DNA from: Burkholderiaceae bacterium
Lineage (GTDB): Bacteria; Pseudomonadota; Gammaproteobacteria; Burkholderiales; Burkholderiaceae_C
Assembly (NCBI GenBank): GCA_024235915.1
Contig: JACKLO010000009.1
Coordinates: 124,001 to 188,000, forward strand
Length of the DNA stretch: 64,000 bases
Reading direction: 5' to 3'
Part shown: piece after piece, positions 48,681 to 56,838 of the stretch
How the letters are laid out: every line of letters starts with the position of its first letter
Position numbering within the stretch: the first letter of the stretch is position 1
Program-made: the position numbers and the translations under genes
The notes under the pieces: model-generated
The model's database searches: none
The model's input: the letters and a program-made list of their open reading frames with translations, nothing else
Told to the model about the DNA's origin: nothing

Positions 48681-49436
48681 ATGTCACGCATCAACTGGTT
48701 CTATTTTGCGGCACCGCAGCGCTTCTACGGGCTGGCCGGCAAGCTGCTGCCCTGGTGCGCCGCCGCGGCCGTGGCGCTGGCCGCCTACGGGCTGTGGCTG
48801 GGTCTGGCGGTGGCGCCCACGGACTTCCAGCAGGGTGAGAGCTACCGCATCATCTTCATCCATGTGCCGGCCTCCTGGATGGCCATGGTGCTGTACCTGG
48901 CCATGGCCTTCTGGGCCGCCGTCGGCCTGGTCTTCAACGCCCGGCTGGCGGCCATGCTGGCGCAGGCCATTGCGCCCACCGGCGCGCTGATGGCCTTCCT
49001 GAGCCTGTGGACCGGCGCGCTGTGGGGCAAACCCACCTGGGGCACCTGGTGGGTGTGGGACGCGCGGCTCACCTCCACCCTGATCCTGCTCTTCATGTAC
49101 ATCGGCTTCATGACGCTGCGTGGCGCCATCGAGGACGAGCGGCGCGCCGACCGCGCATCGGCCCTGGTGGCCATCGTGGGTGCCGTCAACGTGCCCATCA
49201 TCTACTTCTCGGTGAAGTGGTGGAACACGCTGCACCAGGGCGCCTCGGTGCGGCCCATGCAGGGCTCGACGATGGCCGCCGTGATGCTCGAGGCCATGCT
49301 GGTCATGGCGCTGGCCTTCTGGGCCTACGCCTTCGCCGTGGTGTTCGCCCGCGTGCGCACCGTCATCCTGGAGCGCGAGCGCGGCGCGGCCTGGACGGCT
49401 GGATTGCTGCCCGGCAGCCGGGAGGCGACGGCATGA
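48681..49436 (+). CDS. ccmC: heme ABC transporter permease CcmC
   Basis: CcmC presents heme to CcmE. The 251-residue protein has six transmembrane segments and the tryptophan-rich periplasmic motif WGTWWVWDARLTS with flanking heme-binding His residues (FIHVPASWMAM, KWWNTLHQG). ATG 48681 is preceded by 37 bp after ccmB. Its stop overlaps the ccmD start. Confidence 0.95.
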   Translation: MSRINWFYFAAPQRFYGLAGKLLPWCAAAAVALAAYGLWLGLAVAPTDFQQGESYRIIFIHVPASWMAMVLYLAMAFWAAVGLVFNARLAAMLAQAIAPTGALMAFLSLWTGALWGKPTWGTWWVWDARLTSTLILLFMYIGFMTLRGAIEDERRADRASALVAIVGAVNVPIIYFSVKWWNTLHQGASVRPMQGSTMAAVMLEAMLVMALAFWAYAFAVVFARVRTVILERERGAAWTAGLLPGSREATA

Positions 49437-49594
49437 CGACGTTGTACTGGAAGAGCCTGGACGACTTCCTGGCCATGGGTGGTTACGGCCTTTACGTCTG
49501 GGGTTCGTTCGGCATGGTGGCATTGGTGCTGGCCATGGAACTCTGGGCCCTGCGCCTGCGTCGGAAGGCGCTGGAATCGGAGATCGACGAATGA
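49433..49594 (+). CDS. ccmD: heme exporter protein CcmD
   Basis: This 53-residue single-span protein (YGLYVWGSFGMVALVLAMELW, split here, about residues 18-38, with basic RLRRKALE after it) stabilises the CcmABC-CcmE complex. It lies in the canonical position with ATGA overlaps at both ends. Confidence 0.88.
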   Translation: MTTLYWKSLDDFLAMGGYGLYVWGSFGMVALVLAMELWALRLRRKALESEIDE

Positions 49595-50058
49595 AACCCC
49601 GTACCAAACGTGCCCTGGCCATCGTGGCCGGCGTGGCCACCCTGGGGGTCGCCACGGCCCTGGTGCTCAACGCCTTCCAGAGCAACCTGGTGTTCTTCTT
49701 CAGCCCCAGTCAGGTGGCCTCGAACGAAGCCCCGAAGGACCGCGCCTTCCGCATCGGCGGCATGGTCGAATCCGGCAGCCTGCAGCGCGACCCCAACGGG
49801 TTGACGGTGCGCTTCGTCGTCACCGACACCGCCAAGACGGTGCCGGTGAGCTACACCGGCATGCTTCCGGACCTGTTCCAGGAAGGCAAGGGCGTCGTCG
49901 CCCAGGGCAAGCTCGGGCCCGACGGCACCTTCGTCGCCGACCAGGTGCTGGCCAAGCACGACGAGAACTACATGCCGCCGGAGGCCGCAGAAGCGCTGGC
50001 CAAGGCCAAGCAGGGGCAGATGCCGTCGCTGCAAACGCAGATGGAGGCCCGGCAGTGA
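49591..50058 (+). CDS. ccmE: cytochrome c maturation heme chaperone CcmE
   Basis: The 155-residue protein has an N-terminal membrane anchor and an OB-fold periplasmic domain. The covalent heme-binding His is in LAKHDENYMPPE, and FRIGGMVESGSL is typical. It carries heme from CcmC to CcmF/H. ATG overlaps the ccmD stop. Confidence 0.95.
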   Translation: MKPRTKRALAIVAGVATLGVATALVLNAFQSNLVFFFSPSQVASNEAPKDRAFRIGGMVESGSLQRDPNGLTVRFVVTDTAKTVPVSYTGMLPDLFQEGKGVVAQGKLGPDGTFVADQVLAKHDENYMPPEAAEALAKAKQGQMPSLQTQMEARQ

Positions 50059-52034
50059 TCCCGGAGCTCGGCCACTTCGCGCTGATCCTGGCGCTGGCGG
50101 TGGTGCTGCTGGCGCAGACCGTGCTGCCGCTGGTGGGCAGCTTCCGCGGCCATGCCGGCTGGGTGGCGCTGGCGCGGCCGGCGGCCTGGGTGCACTTCGC
50201 GCTGCTGGTCGTGGCCTTCGGCTGCCTGATGCAAGCCTTCGTGACCAGCGACTTTTCCGTGCTGCTGGCGGCCGAACACTCCAACACCGCGCTGCCGGTG
50301 TACTACAAGGTGACCGCGGTTTGGGGCAACCACGAAGGCTCGATCCTGATGTGGGCCGTCATCCTCGCCGGCTGGACCGTGGCCGTGGCGAGTTTCTCGC
50401 GCCAGTTGCCCGACGTGATGGTCGCGCGGGTGATCGCCGTGATGGGCCTGATCAGCGTCGGCTTCCTGCTCTTCACGCTGTTCACCTCCAACCCCTTCGA
50501 GCGCCTGCTGCCGGCGGCCGACGACGGCCGCGACCTGAACCCGCTGCTGCAGGACCCAGGCATGATCTATCACCCGCCGCTGCTCTACATGGGCTATGTC
50601 GGGTTCTCGGTGGCCTTCGCGTTCGCCGTGGCGGCGCTGATCTCGGGCCGGCTGGACAGCACCTGGGCGCGCTGGTCCCGCCCGTGGACGACGGCCGCGT
50701 GGAGCTTCCTCACGCTGGGCATCGCGCTGGGCAGCGCCTGGGCCTACTACGAACTGGGCTGGGGCGGCTGGTGGTTCTGGGATCCGGTGGAGAACGCGTC
50801 CTTCATGCCCTGGCTGGCCGGCACGGCACTGATCCACTCGCTGGCCGTGACCGAGAAGCGCGGCGGCTTCAAGATGTGGACCGTGCTGCTGGCCATCCTG
50901 GCCTTCAGCCTGAGCCTGATGGGCACCTTCCTCGTGCGCTCCGGCGTGCTGAGTTCGGTGCACGCCTTTGCCACCGACCCGGCGCGCGGCATCTTCATCC
51001 TCAGCTTCCTGGCGGTGGTGATCGGCGGCTCGCTGGCGCTGTTCGCGTGGCGCGGGCCGAAGGTGGGCGTGGGTGGCCTGTTCGACCCGGTCTCGCGCGA
51101 GGGCATGCTGCTGGCCAACAACGTGCTGTTGATGGTCGCCGCGGCGGCAGTGCTGCTGGGCACGCTGTACCCGCTGATCATCGACGCCCTGGGTCTGGGC
51201 AAGATCTCGGTCGGCCCGTCGTACTTCAACGCCGTGTTCGTGCCCTTGATGGTGCCGGCGATGTTCCTCATCGGCATCGGCCCGATCGCGAAGTGGAAGA
51301 AGGCGGCGCTGCCAGAGCTGGCCGTGCAATTGCGCTGGGCCGCGGCCGTCAGCCTCGTGGCGGCGCTGATCGCGCCCTTCGTGATGGGCAGCTTCAAGCC
51401 GCTGGTCGGCTTCATGCTGTTCCTCGGTTTCTGGATCCTGGCCACCACGGCGCACACGCTGTGGCAGCGCGTGCAGGGCCAGCCGGTGGCGCTCTGGGGC
51501 AACCGGCTGCGCACGCAGACCGGCAGCTGGTACGGCATGCTGCTGGCGCATGCCGGCGTGGGTGTGTTCGTCATCGGCGTCACGCTGGTGGGTGGCTACC
51601 AGACCGAGCAGGACCTGCGCATGGAGATCGGCAGCAGCGCCACCGCCGGCGGCCACGACTTCAAGCTCGTGGGCCTGCAGGACGTGCAGGGGCCCAACTA
51701 CACGGCCGTGCGCGCCACCTTCGAGGTCAGCCGCGACGGCCGCTTCGTGGAGCACCTGTACCCCGAGAAGCGCACCTACACCGTCAGCCGCATGCCGATG
51801 ACCGAGGTCTCGATTGACCGCGGCGTGTTCCGCGACCTCTACGTGTCGATGGGTGAGCCGCTGGAAGGCGGCAAGGCCTGGAGCGTGCGCCTGTACGTCA
51901 AGCCCTTCGTCAACTGGATCTGGGGCGGCTGCCTGCTGATGGCCGTGGGCGGCGCGCTGGCCGTGGCCGACCGGCGCTACCGGCTGCACAGCCGCCGCAC
52001 CGCAGAACTGCCGGCAGGAGCGCACGCCGCATGA
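50055..52034 (+). CDS. ccmF: heme lyase subunit CcmF
   Basis: The 659-residue polytopic protein joins heme to apocytochrome c. It has about 15 transmembrane segments, the WWD-type motif WGGWWFWDPVENASFMPW, and flanking His residues (IYHPPLLYMGYV, FAFAVAALISG region). The start is GTG 50055, overlapping the ccmE stop (GTGA). Confidence 0.95.
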   Translation: MIPELGHFALILALAVVLLAQTVLPLVGSFRGHAGWVALARPAAWVHFALLVVAFGCLMQAFVTSDFSVLLAAEHSNTALPVYYKVTAVWGNHEGSILMWAVILAGWTVAVASFSRQLPDVMVARVIAVMGLISVGFLLFTLFTSNPFERLLPAADDGRDLNPLLQDPGMIYHPPLLYMGYVGFSVAFAFAVAALISGRLDSTWARWSRPWTTAAWSFLTLGIALGSAWAYYELGWGGWWFWDPVENASFMPWLAGTALIHSLAVTEKRGGFKMWTVLLAILAFSLSLMGTFLVRSGVLSSVHAFATDPARGIFILSFLAVVIGGSLALFAWRGPKVGVGGLFDPVSREGMLLANNVLLMVAAAAVLLGTLYPLIIDALGLGKISVGPSYFNAVFVPLMVPAMFLIGIGPIAKWKKAALPELAVQLRWAAAVSLVAALIAPFVMGSFKPLVGFMLFLGFWILATTAHTLWQRVQGQPVALWGNRLRTQTGSWYGMLLAHAGVGVFVIGVTLVGGYQTEQDLRMEIGSSATAGGHDFKLVGLQDVQGPNYTAVRATFEVSRDGRFVEHLYPEKRTYTVSRMPMTEVSIDRGVFRDLYVSMGEPLEGGKAWSVRLYVKPFVNWIWGGCLLMAVGGALAVADRRYRLHSRRTAELPAGAHAA

Positions 52035-52555
52035 AGCGCTACCTGATCCCGCTGGGCATCTTCGTGGTGCTGGCGCTGTTCCTGGGCGTGGGCCTCAAGC
52101 TCAACCCGCGCGAGGTGCCGTCGCCGCTGATCGACAAGGCGGCACCGGCCTTCAGCCTGCCGACACTGAACGACCCCGCCGTGACCTTTGCCGCCGAGCA
52201 GATGAAGGGCAAGGTCTGGGTGCTCAACGTCTTTGCGTCCTGGTGTGTGCCCTGCCTGGCCGAGCACCCGTACGTGACCCAGCTGGCGCGCCTGCCTGGT
52301 GTCAACGTCGTCGGCCTCAACTACAAGGACAAGCCCGAAGACGCCAGGCGCTGGCTGGCGCGCCACGGCGACCCCTACCAGACCATCGCCGCCGACGGCA
52401 ACGGCCGCGTGGGCATCGACTATGGCGTCTACGGTGTGCCGGAGACCTTCATCATCGACCGCAACGGCGTCATCCGCCACAAGCAGATCGGGCCCATCAC
52501 GCCGCAGGCGCTGAACGAGCAGATCCTGCCGCTGCTGAAGAAGCTCGATGGCTGA
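52031..52555 (+). CDS. ccmG: thiol:disulfide interchange protein CcmG/DsbE
   Basis: The 174-residue membrane-anchored thioredoxin reduces apocytochrome or CcmH. It has an N-terminal anchor (LIPLGIFVVLALFLGVGL) and the active-site motif FASWCVPCLAEHP. The cis-Pro segment is GVPETFII. The ATG overlaps the ccmF stop. Confidence 0.93.
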   Translation: MKRYLIPLGIFVVLALFLGVGLKLNPREVPSPLIDKAAPAFSLPTLNDPAVTFAAEQMKGKVWVLNVFASWCVPCLAEHPYVTQLARLPGVNVVGLNYKDKPEDARRWLARHGDPYQTIAADGNGRVGIDYGVYGVPETFIIDRNGVIRHKQIGPITPQALNEQILPLLKKLDG

Positions 52556-53045
52556 TCGTGTGCTTCGTGCCCTGGCCGCCTGCGCCGTCGCCGGTGCGCT
52601 GGCCACCGCGGCGGCCCAGGAGGCGCGCCCGCTGGCGGCCGATCCGGCACTCGAGGCCCGCGTCTTCGAGATCGCCCACGACCTGCGCTGCCTGGTCTGC
52701 CAGAACGAGACCATCGCCGCATCCAACGCCGACCTCGCCGTGGACCTGCGCCAGCAGGTGCGGGAACAACTGCTGGCCGGTCGCTCGCCCGATGAGATCC
52801 GCGCCTACATGGTCGAGCGCTATGGCGATTTCGTGCTCTACAAGCCGCCCTTCAAGCCGTTGACCTGGCTGTTGTGGGTCGGCCCCTTCCTGCTGCTGGC
52901 CGGCATGGCCTGGATCATGGCGCGCACGCTGCGCGGGCGTCGTGTGGCGGCCGCTGCCGCTGCGATGCCGCTGTCGGACTCTGAAGCCCAGCGCGCCCGT
53001 GAACTGCTGGCCACGCCTGAGCCTCGCAGCACCGAGACCCGATGA
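52548..53045 (+). CDS. ccmH: cytochrome c-type biogenesis protein CcmH
   Basis: The 165-residue protein has a signal peptide (ALAACAVAGALATAAAQ), the redox motif LRCLVCQNETIAASNADLAV and one C-terminal transmembrane helix (LLWVGPFLLLAGMAWI). It is the short form without the TPR part, which is provided by ccmI. It overlaps ccmG by 8 bp. Confidence 0.93.
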   Translation: MADRVLRALAACAVAGALATAAAQEARPLAADPALEARVFEIAHDLRCLVCQNETIAASNADLAVDLRQQVREQLLAGRSPDEIRAYMVERYGDFVLYKPPFKPLTWLLWVGPFLLLAGMAWIMARTLRGRRVAAAAAAMPLSDSEAQRARELLATPEPRSTETR

Positions 53046-53054
53046 CCTCCCTGC

Positions 53055-53124
53055 GCTCACTTCGTTCGCTGCCCCCCGCGCGGGCGCGTCAATCCCTTCG
53101 GGCGGCCGTGCGGAACGGACATGA
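53055..53124 (+). repeat. GC-rich intergenic repeat, copy 3 (first of tandem pair)
   Basis: A 70 bp element (GCTCACTTCGTTCGCTGCCC to GCGGAACGGACATGA) is repeated in direct orientation at 53136-53203, about 80 % identical. Each copy ends with GGAAC-GACATGA, so this copy contains a second ATG that would open a 25-residue frame stopping at 53196-53198. Confidence 0.7.
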
Positions 53125-53135
53125 AACGACCCCAA

Positions 53136-53203
53136 GCTCACGCTGTTCGCGGCCCCCGAGGGGCGCGTCAGTTCCTTCGGGCGGCCGGGCGGAACTGACA
53201 TGA
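53136..53203 (+). repeat. GC-rich intergenic repeat, copy 4 (second of tandem pair)
   Basis: This direct repeat of 53055-53124 ends at the ATGA of ccmI itself. It contains GCCCCCGAGGGGC-type symmetry. It belongs to the same family as copies 1 and 2. Confidence 0.7.
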
Positions 53204-54432
53204 CCCTCTTCTGGATCCTCGCCGCCGCGATGGTGGTGGTGGCGCTGGGCGTGCTGCTGCGCCCGCTGCTCAAGACCACCGCCGTGGCCGAAGACGATAC
53301 CGTGCAGGTCAACCTTCGGGTGCTGCGCGACGCGATGGCGGAACTGGACGCCGAGCTCGCGGCCGGCACGCTGAGCGCCGAACAACATGCGCAGGCGCGC
53401 ACCGAACTGGAACGCCGGGCGCTGGAGGAGACGGCGGCCGAGCACGCAAATCCACGCGCCTCAGGCTCGCCGCGCACCCCTGGCGCGGCACGCGCCAGTG
53501 CCCTGGCCCTGGCCGTGCTGCTGCCGGCCGCCGCCGTGCTGCTCTATGCCCAGCTGGGCAACCGGCGCGGCCTGGACCCGGTGCTCGCCCAACCCCCATC
53601 GCACGCCACGGCGGCCGACATCGAAACGCTGGTGCAGCGCCTGGCCGACCGCATGAAGGCGGACCCGTCCGACCCGCAGGGCTGGATGCTGCTGGGCCGC
53701 GCCTATTCGGGCCTGCAGCGCTTCGAAGACGCTCGCGATGCCTACCGCGAGGCCCTGCAACGCACCCCACCCGACGCAGACCTCCTGGCCGACTACGCCG
53801 ACGTGCTGGCCATGACCCAGGGCCGCACGCTGGCTGGCGAGCCGGAGAAGCTGGCGCTGCAGGCGCTCGCCCTGGACCCGGACCACCTGAAGTCGCTGGC
53901 CCTGGCCGGCTCGGCCGCGTTCGAGCGCGGCGACCCGAAGGGCGCCCTCACGCACTGGACCCGCGCCCGCCGACTGGCGCCACCGGGCAGCCCGTTTGCC
54001 GAAGGGCTGGACCCCGGCATTGCCGAAGCCCGGGCTGCCGCCGGCCTGCCACCCGAGGCCGTCACGGCCCCGCCGGTGGCCGCGGCGGCGGCAGGCGGCC
54101 TGCAGGTCACCGTGAGCATCGATCCTGCACTGGCGACGCGTCTGCAACCGGGTGACACCCTGTTCGTCTTCGCACGCGCCGCCGAAGGCCCGCGCATGCC
54201 GGTGGCCATCGCCCGCCTGCCGGCCACCGCGCAGCCAGCGCAGGTGACCCTCGACGACAGTTCGGCCATGACGCCGGCGATGCGCCTGTCCGGCCAGACG
54301 CGCGTGGTCGTGGGTGCCCGCGTCTCCCGCAGCGGCAATGCGACGCCGCAGCCGGGCGACCTGGAGGGGGAGTCAGGCCCGATGGGCCCCAGCGGCAGCC
54401 TCACCATTCAGATCGACCGCGTCCGGGAATAG
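53200..54432 (+). CDS. ccmI: cytochrome c biogenesis protein CcmI (CycH)
   Basis: The 410-residue product has two N-terminal transmembrane helices (FWILAAAMVVVALGVLL at about 3-19; ALALAVLLPAAAVLLYAQL at about 100-120), with a coiled linker (RVLRDAMAELDAELAAG) between, followed by TPR repeats (GWMLLGRAYSGLQRFEDARD) and a C-terminal beta domain with LQVTVSIDPALA. It presents apocytochrome to the CcmFH lyase. The repeat pair 53055-53203 separates it from ccmH. Confidence 0.92.
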   Translation: MTLFWILAAAMVVVALGVLLRPLLKTTAVAEDDTVQVNLRVLRDAMAELDAELAAGTLSAEQHAQARTELERRALEETAAEHANPRASGSPRTPGAARASALALAVLLPAAAVLLYAQLGNRRGLDPVLAQPPSHATAADIETLVQRLADRMKADPSDPQGWMLLGRAYSGLQRFEDARDAYREALQRTPPDADLLADYADVLAMTQGRTLAGEPEKLALQALALDPDHLKSLALAGSAAFERGDPKGALTHWTRARRLAPPGSPFAEGLDPGIAEARAAAGLPPEAVTAPPVAAAAAGGLQVTVSIDPALATRLQPGDTLFVFARAAEGPRMPVAIARLPATAQPAQVTLDDSSAMTPAMRLSGQTRVVVGARVSRSGNATPQPGDLEGESGPMGPSGSLTIQIDRVRE

Positions 54433-54470
54433 CTGGGCGGCGGCCGCTTGGGGCCGTGACAAATTCCCCC

Positions 54471-54497
54471 TCAAGCTTTCAGGTGATCGGCCGATCA
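54471..54497 (+). promoter_or_regulatory. sigma-28 (FliA) promoter of cheZ
   Basis: TCAAGCTT (54471-54478), exactly 11 bp, then GCCGATCA (54490-54497) closely fits the flagellar sigma-28 consensus TAAAGTTT-N11-GCCGATAA. It lies about 145 bp before the GTG of cheZ. The -10 box is part of a 22 bp perfect palindrome at 54480-54501. Confidence 0.7.
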
Positions 54498-54501
54498 CCT
54501 G
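54480..54501. repeat. 22 bp perfect palindrome over the cheZ promoter
   Basis: From C54480 to G54501 the sequence is fully symmetric with no loop (arms CAGGTGATCGG and CCGATCACCTG). It covers the sigma-28 -10 box, so it may be an operator that blocks flagellar transcription, or a by-product of the GCCGATCA box. Confidence 0.6.
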
Positions 54502-54641
54502 TGGACGGACCCGTTGTGCCCTGCGCTCTGGCAAGGCAACGCCGTCCGTTGGGAGCCCGGCATGCACAACAACAGCCTTCCGCCATCTTCGCCTTCGCCC
54601 AAGTGCCAGCCGCAGCGCCTGGACTGTGGGAGGAACGCGGC

Positions 54642-55250
54642 GTGAACTCGCGTGAAGACAGCGCCAAGGACGACGTGTACGACGAACTTGGCCATGTGGC
54701 GCGGCAGTTGCACAGCGCCGTCGTACAGCTGGGCGTGGATGGCTACCTGCATCGCATCGCCAGCGAGATCCCCGACGCGCGTGAGCGCCTGGTCTACGTC
54801 GGCCAGCTGACCGACCGGGCGGCGCACAAGGTGCTGGGCCTGGTCGAGCAGGGGCAACCGGAGTGCCGCGCCCTGCGGGACGATGCCCAGGCCCTGTGTG
54901 CCCGGCTGGATGCGGCCGCAGGCAGCGCCAGCCCCGAACAGGCCGCGCTGCTGGCCGAAGCCCGCCGTTTCGCCGAGCAGGCCGCGGCCCGCGCGGACCA
55001 GCAGCACGAGACGTTGAGCGAGATCATGCTCAGCCAGGACTTCCAGGACCTGTCGGGCCAGGTGATCCAGAAGGTGGTGAAGATCATCACCGAGACCGAG
55101 GACCAGTTGCTGGGCCTGCTGCTCAAGCACGCACCGATGCAGGCGTCCGACCTGACCCACAAGTCGGCCGACCTGCAAGGGCCACAGGTGGAGGGCAAGG
55201 CGCTGGAGCAGGGCGACGTCGACGACCTGCTGGCATCGCTGGGGTTCTGA
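54642..55250 (+). CDS. cheZ: protein phosphatase CheZ
   Basis: CheZ dephosphorylates CheY-P at the flagellar motor or receptor array. The 202-residue helical protein ends in the conserved SQDFQDLSGQVIQKVV hairpin with catalytic Asp136 and Gln140, and a CheY-binding tail DVDDLLASLGF. The start is GTG 54642 with GGGAGG about 7 bases upstream; the in-frame codons before it give no family match. It stands alone without other che genes, behind a sigma-28 promoter. The 136 bp after it hold no recognisable feature. Confidence 0.9.
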   Translation: MNSREDSAKDDVYDELGHVARQLHSAVVQLGVDGYLHRIASEIPDARERLVYVGQLTDRAAHKVLGLVEQGQPECRALRDDAQALCARLDAAAGSASPEQAALLAEARRFAEQAAARADQQHETLSEIMLSQDFQDLSGQVIQKVVKIITETEDQLLGLLLKHAPMQASDLTHKSADLQGPQVEGKALEQGDVDDLLASLGF

Positions 55251-55387
55251 CGCGCCGTCTGCACACCGCAGGTGCGACGCACGGCGTGGTGAACCCGTAT
55301 CGCCAGCGCTCTGCGGGCCTTTGCAGCCAGTGGGCGGCACTGCTCCCGGGCTGATGTCGAGGACGCGCCCTCAGCGCGACTCCCGCC

Positions 55388-56101
55388 TCACGCGCGCTGC
55401 GCATCACCACCCGGATGCTCACCTGGGACCTCACCCGCACTCGTCCCCGCATCCCGCTGCGCAGCGGCCAGCACCAGGGCGCCCATGGTTCGATGGCCAT
55501 CGCCGTCGCTCGCCAGCAGCCCCTGCGCCGTGCCGAACCGGTCCGGCAGCGCCTCGTCCTGGCTCGCCTTGAGCTTGCCCTCCAGGCGATCAATGACGAT
55601 CTCGATGCCGACGACGGCCTGCAGCATCCGGTCGATGAAGGCCGCCGGCGCGTCGTCCACCGACCAGGGCAGCGCCTGCCGGGCCTCGTGGTGGGCGGTC
55701 AAGCGCCGCAGCACGTCCAGCACGGCGTCGGGTTCGTGAAACGCACGCGCCACGCCATGGGCGTGCACCACCGCATAGTCCCAGGTCGGCACGACCTTCC
55801 CATGCGCCGCCTTGCCCGGGTACCAGCCGGGCGTGACGTAGGCCTGCGGCCCCTGGAACATCACCACCGACGGCGCTGACGGACCCAGGGCACGCCACAC
55901 CGGGTTGGCGCGCGAGACGTGGCCGATCAGCGTGCCATGGCGACCACGTTCGCGGTCCAGCAGGAACGGCACATCGTTGGCCAGCAGGTCACCTGCCGGT
56001 CCGCCACACACCCAGGCGCCCAGGGGATGCGCGGCCATCAGCTGGAACAGCGCCTCCGGTGCGTCCGCGGTCGGAAAGGTGTGTTCCGCGGGAAGGTACA
56101 T
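55388..56101 (-). CDS. PaiB family FMN-binding negative transcriptional regulator
   Basis: The 237-residue product has MYLPAEHTF at the start, LIGHVSRANPVWRAL, VMFQGPQAYVTPGWYPGK and GKVVPTWDYAVVHAHGVARA, the complete PaiB pattern with a flavin-reductase-like split barrel. B. subtilis PaiB is a regulator of sporulation and protease genes; in proteobacteria the role is unclear. ATG 56101 is chosen; the frame upstream is antisense to ArgO. It follows the exporter gene on the same strand. Confidence 0.9.
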   Translation of the reverse strand: MYLPAEHTFPTADAPEALFQLMAAHPLGAWVCGGPAGDLLANDVPFLLDRERGRHGTLIGHVSRANPVWRALGPSAPSVVMFQGPQAYVTPGWYPGKAAHGKVVPTWDYAVVHAHGVARAFHEPDAVLDVLRRLTAHHEARQALPWSVDDAPAAFIDRMLQAVVGIEIVIDRLEGKLKASQDEALPDRFGTAQGLLASDGDGHRTMGALVLAAAQRDAGTSAGEVPGEHPGGDAQRA

Positions 56102-56115
56102 CGCAGCCTCCGTCG

Positions 56116-56763
56116 TCAAAGGCCCGCGGCGGCATGGCGCACCAGCCCCGCCGCCAGCACCAGCATCGTCAGGCCGATCAGCCCATCCAGCCCCTGCCAG
56201 GCCCGTGGCCGCGCAAACCAGGGCGCTAGCCAGCGGGCGCCGAAGCCCAGGGCTCCGAACCACAACACGCTGGCGCTGCTGGCCCCGGCGACGAACCAGC
56301 CCCGCAAGCCGGCCGGCTGCTGCGCGCCGATGCTGCCCACCAGCAGCACCGTGTCCAGGTAGACGTGCGGGTTGAGCAGGGTGAAGGCCACAGCCTGCGC
56401 GAGCGCCGCGCCACGCGCGAGCCCGGCACCGCCAGCGGCCGCCTGCAGGTGCTGCGGCTGCGTTGCGCGCAGCAGCGCCCGCCATCCGTACACCGCCAGA
56501 AAGGCCGCGCCGGCCAGTGCCAGCGCCCGTGCCAGATCCGGGTGCCGACCCAGCGCCTGCGCCATGCCGAACACGCCTGCCACGATCAGCACCGCGTCGG
56601 CCAGCGCGCAGAAGAGCACCACCGGACCCACATGCTCCCGGCGAAGGCCCTGGCGCAGCACGAAGGCGTTCTGTGCCCCGATGGCCACGATCAGACTCAG
56701 GCTCAACGCCAGGCCCTGGCCGAAGACCGGAAAGGCCAGCGCGGTGTCGATGGAGGGCATCAT
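56116..56763 (-). CDS. LysE/ArgO family amino acid exporter
   Basis: The 215-residue membrane protein has about six transmembrane segments and the family motifs LSLIVAIGAQNAFVLRQG and FTLLNPHVYLDTVLLVGSIG. Such carriers export arginine or lysine (and analogues) when cytoplasmic levels rise. It is divergent from an argP gene, the classic exporter-activator pair. Confidence 0.9.
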   Translation of the reverse strand: MMPSIDTALAFPVFGQGLALSLSLIVAIGAQNAFVLRQGLRREHVGPVVLFCALADAVLIVAGVFGMAQALGRHPDLARALALAGAAFLAVYGWRALLRATQPQHLQAAAGGAGLARGAALAQAVAFTLLNPHVYLDTVLLVGSIGAQQPAGLRGWFVAGASSASVLWFGALGFGARWLAPWFARPRAWQGLDGLIGLTMLVLAAGLVRHAAAGL

Positions 56764-56786
56764 GGGGCATCAGCTTGCCAGCACCC

Positions 56787-56811
56787 GATAAGAAAGCCAA
56801 ACTAACTTATC
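56787..56811. promoter_or_regulatory. inverted repeat in the exporter/ArgP intergenic region
   Basis: GATAAG-N13-CTTATC is a perfect 6-13-6 inverted repeat in the 75 bp gap between the divergent genes, in an A/T-richer section. Size and position fit an ArgP/LysG binding site. Confidence 0.45.
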
Positions 56812-56838
56812 TACGCTTGTTGTAGAAAAACTGAATCT

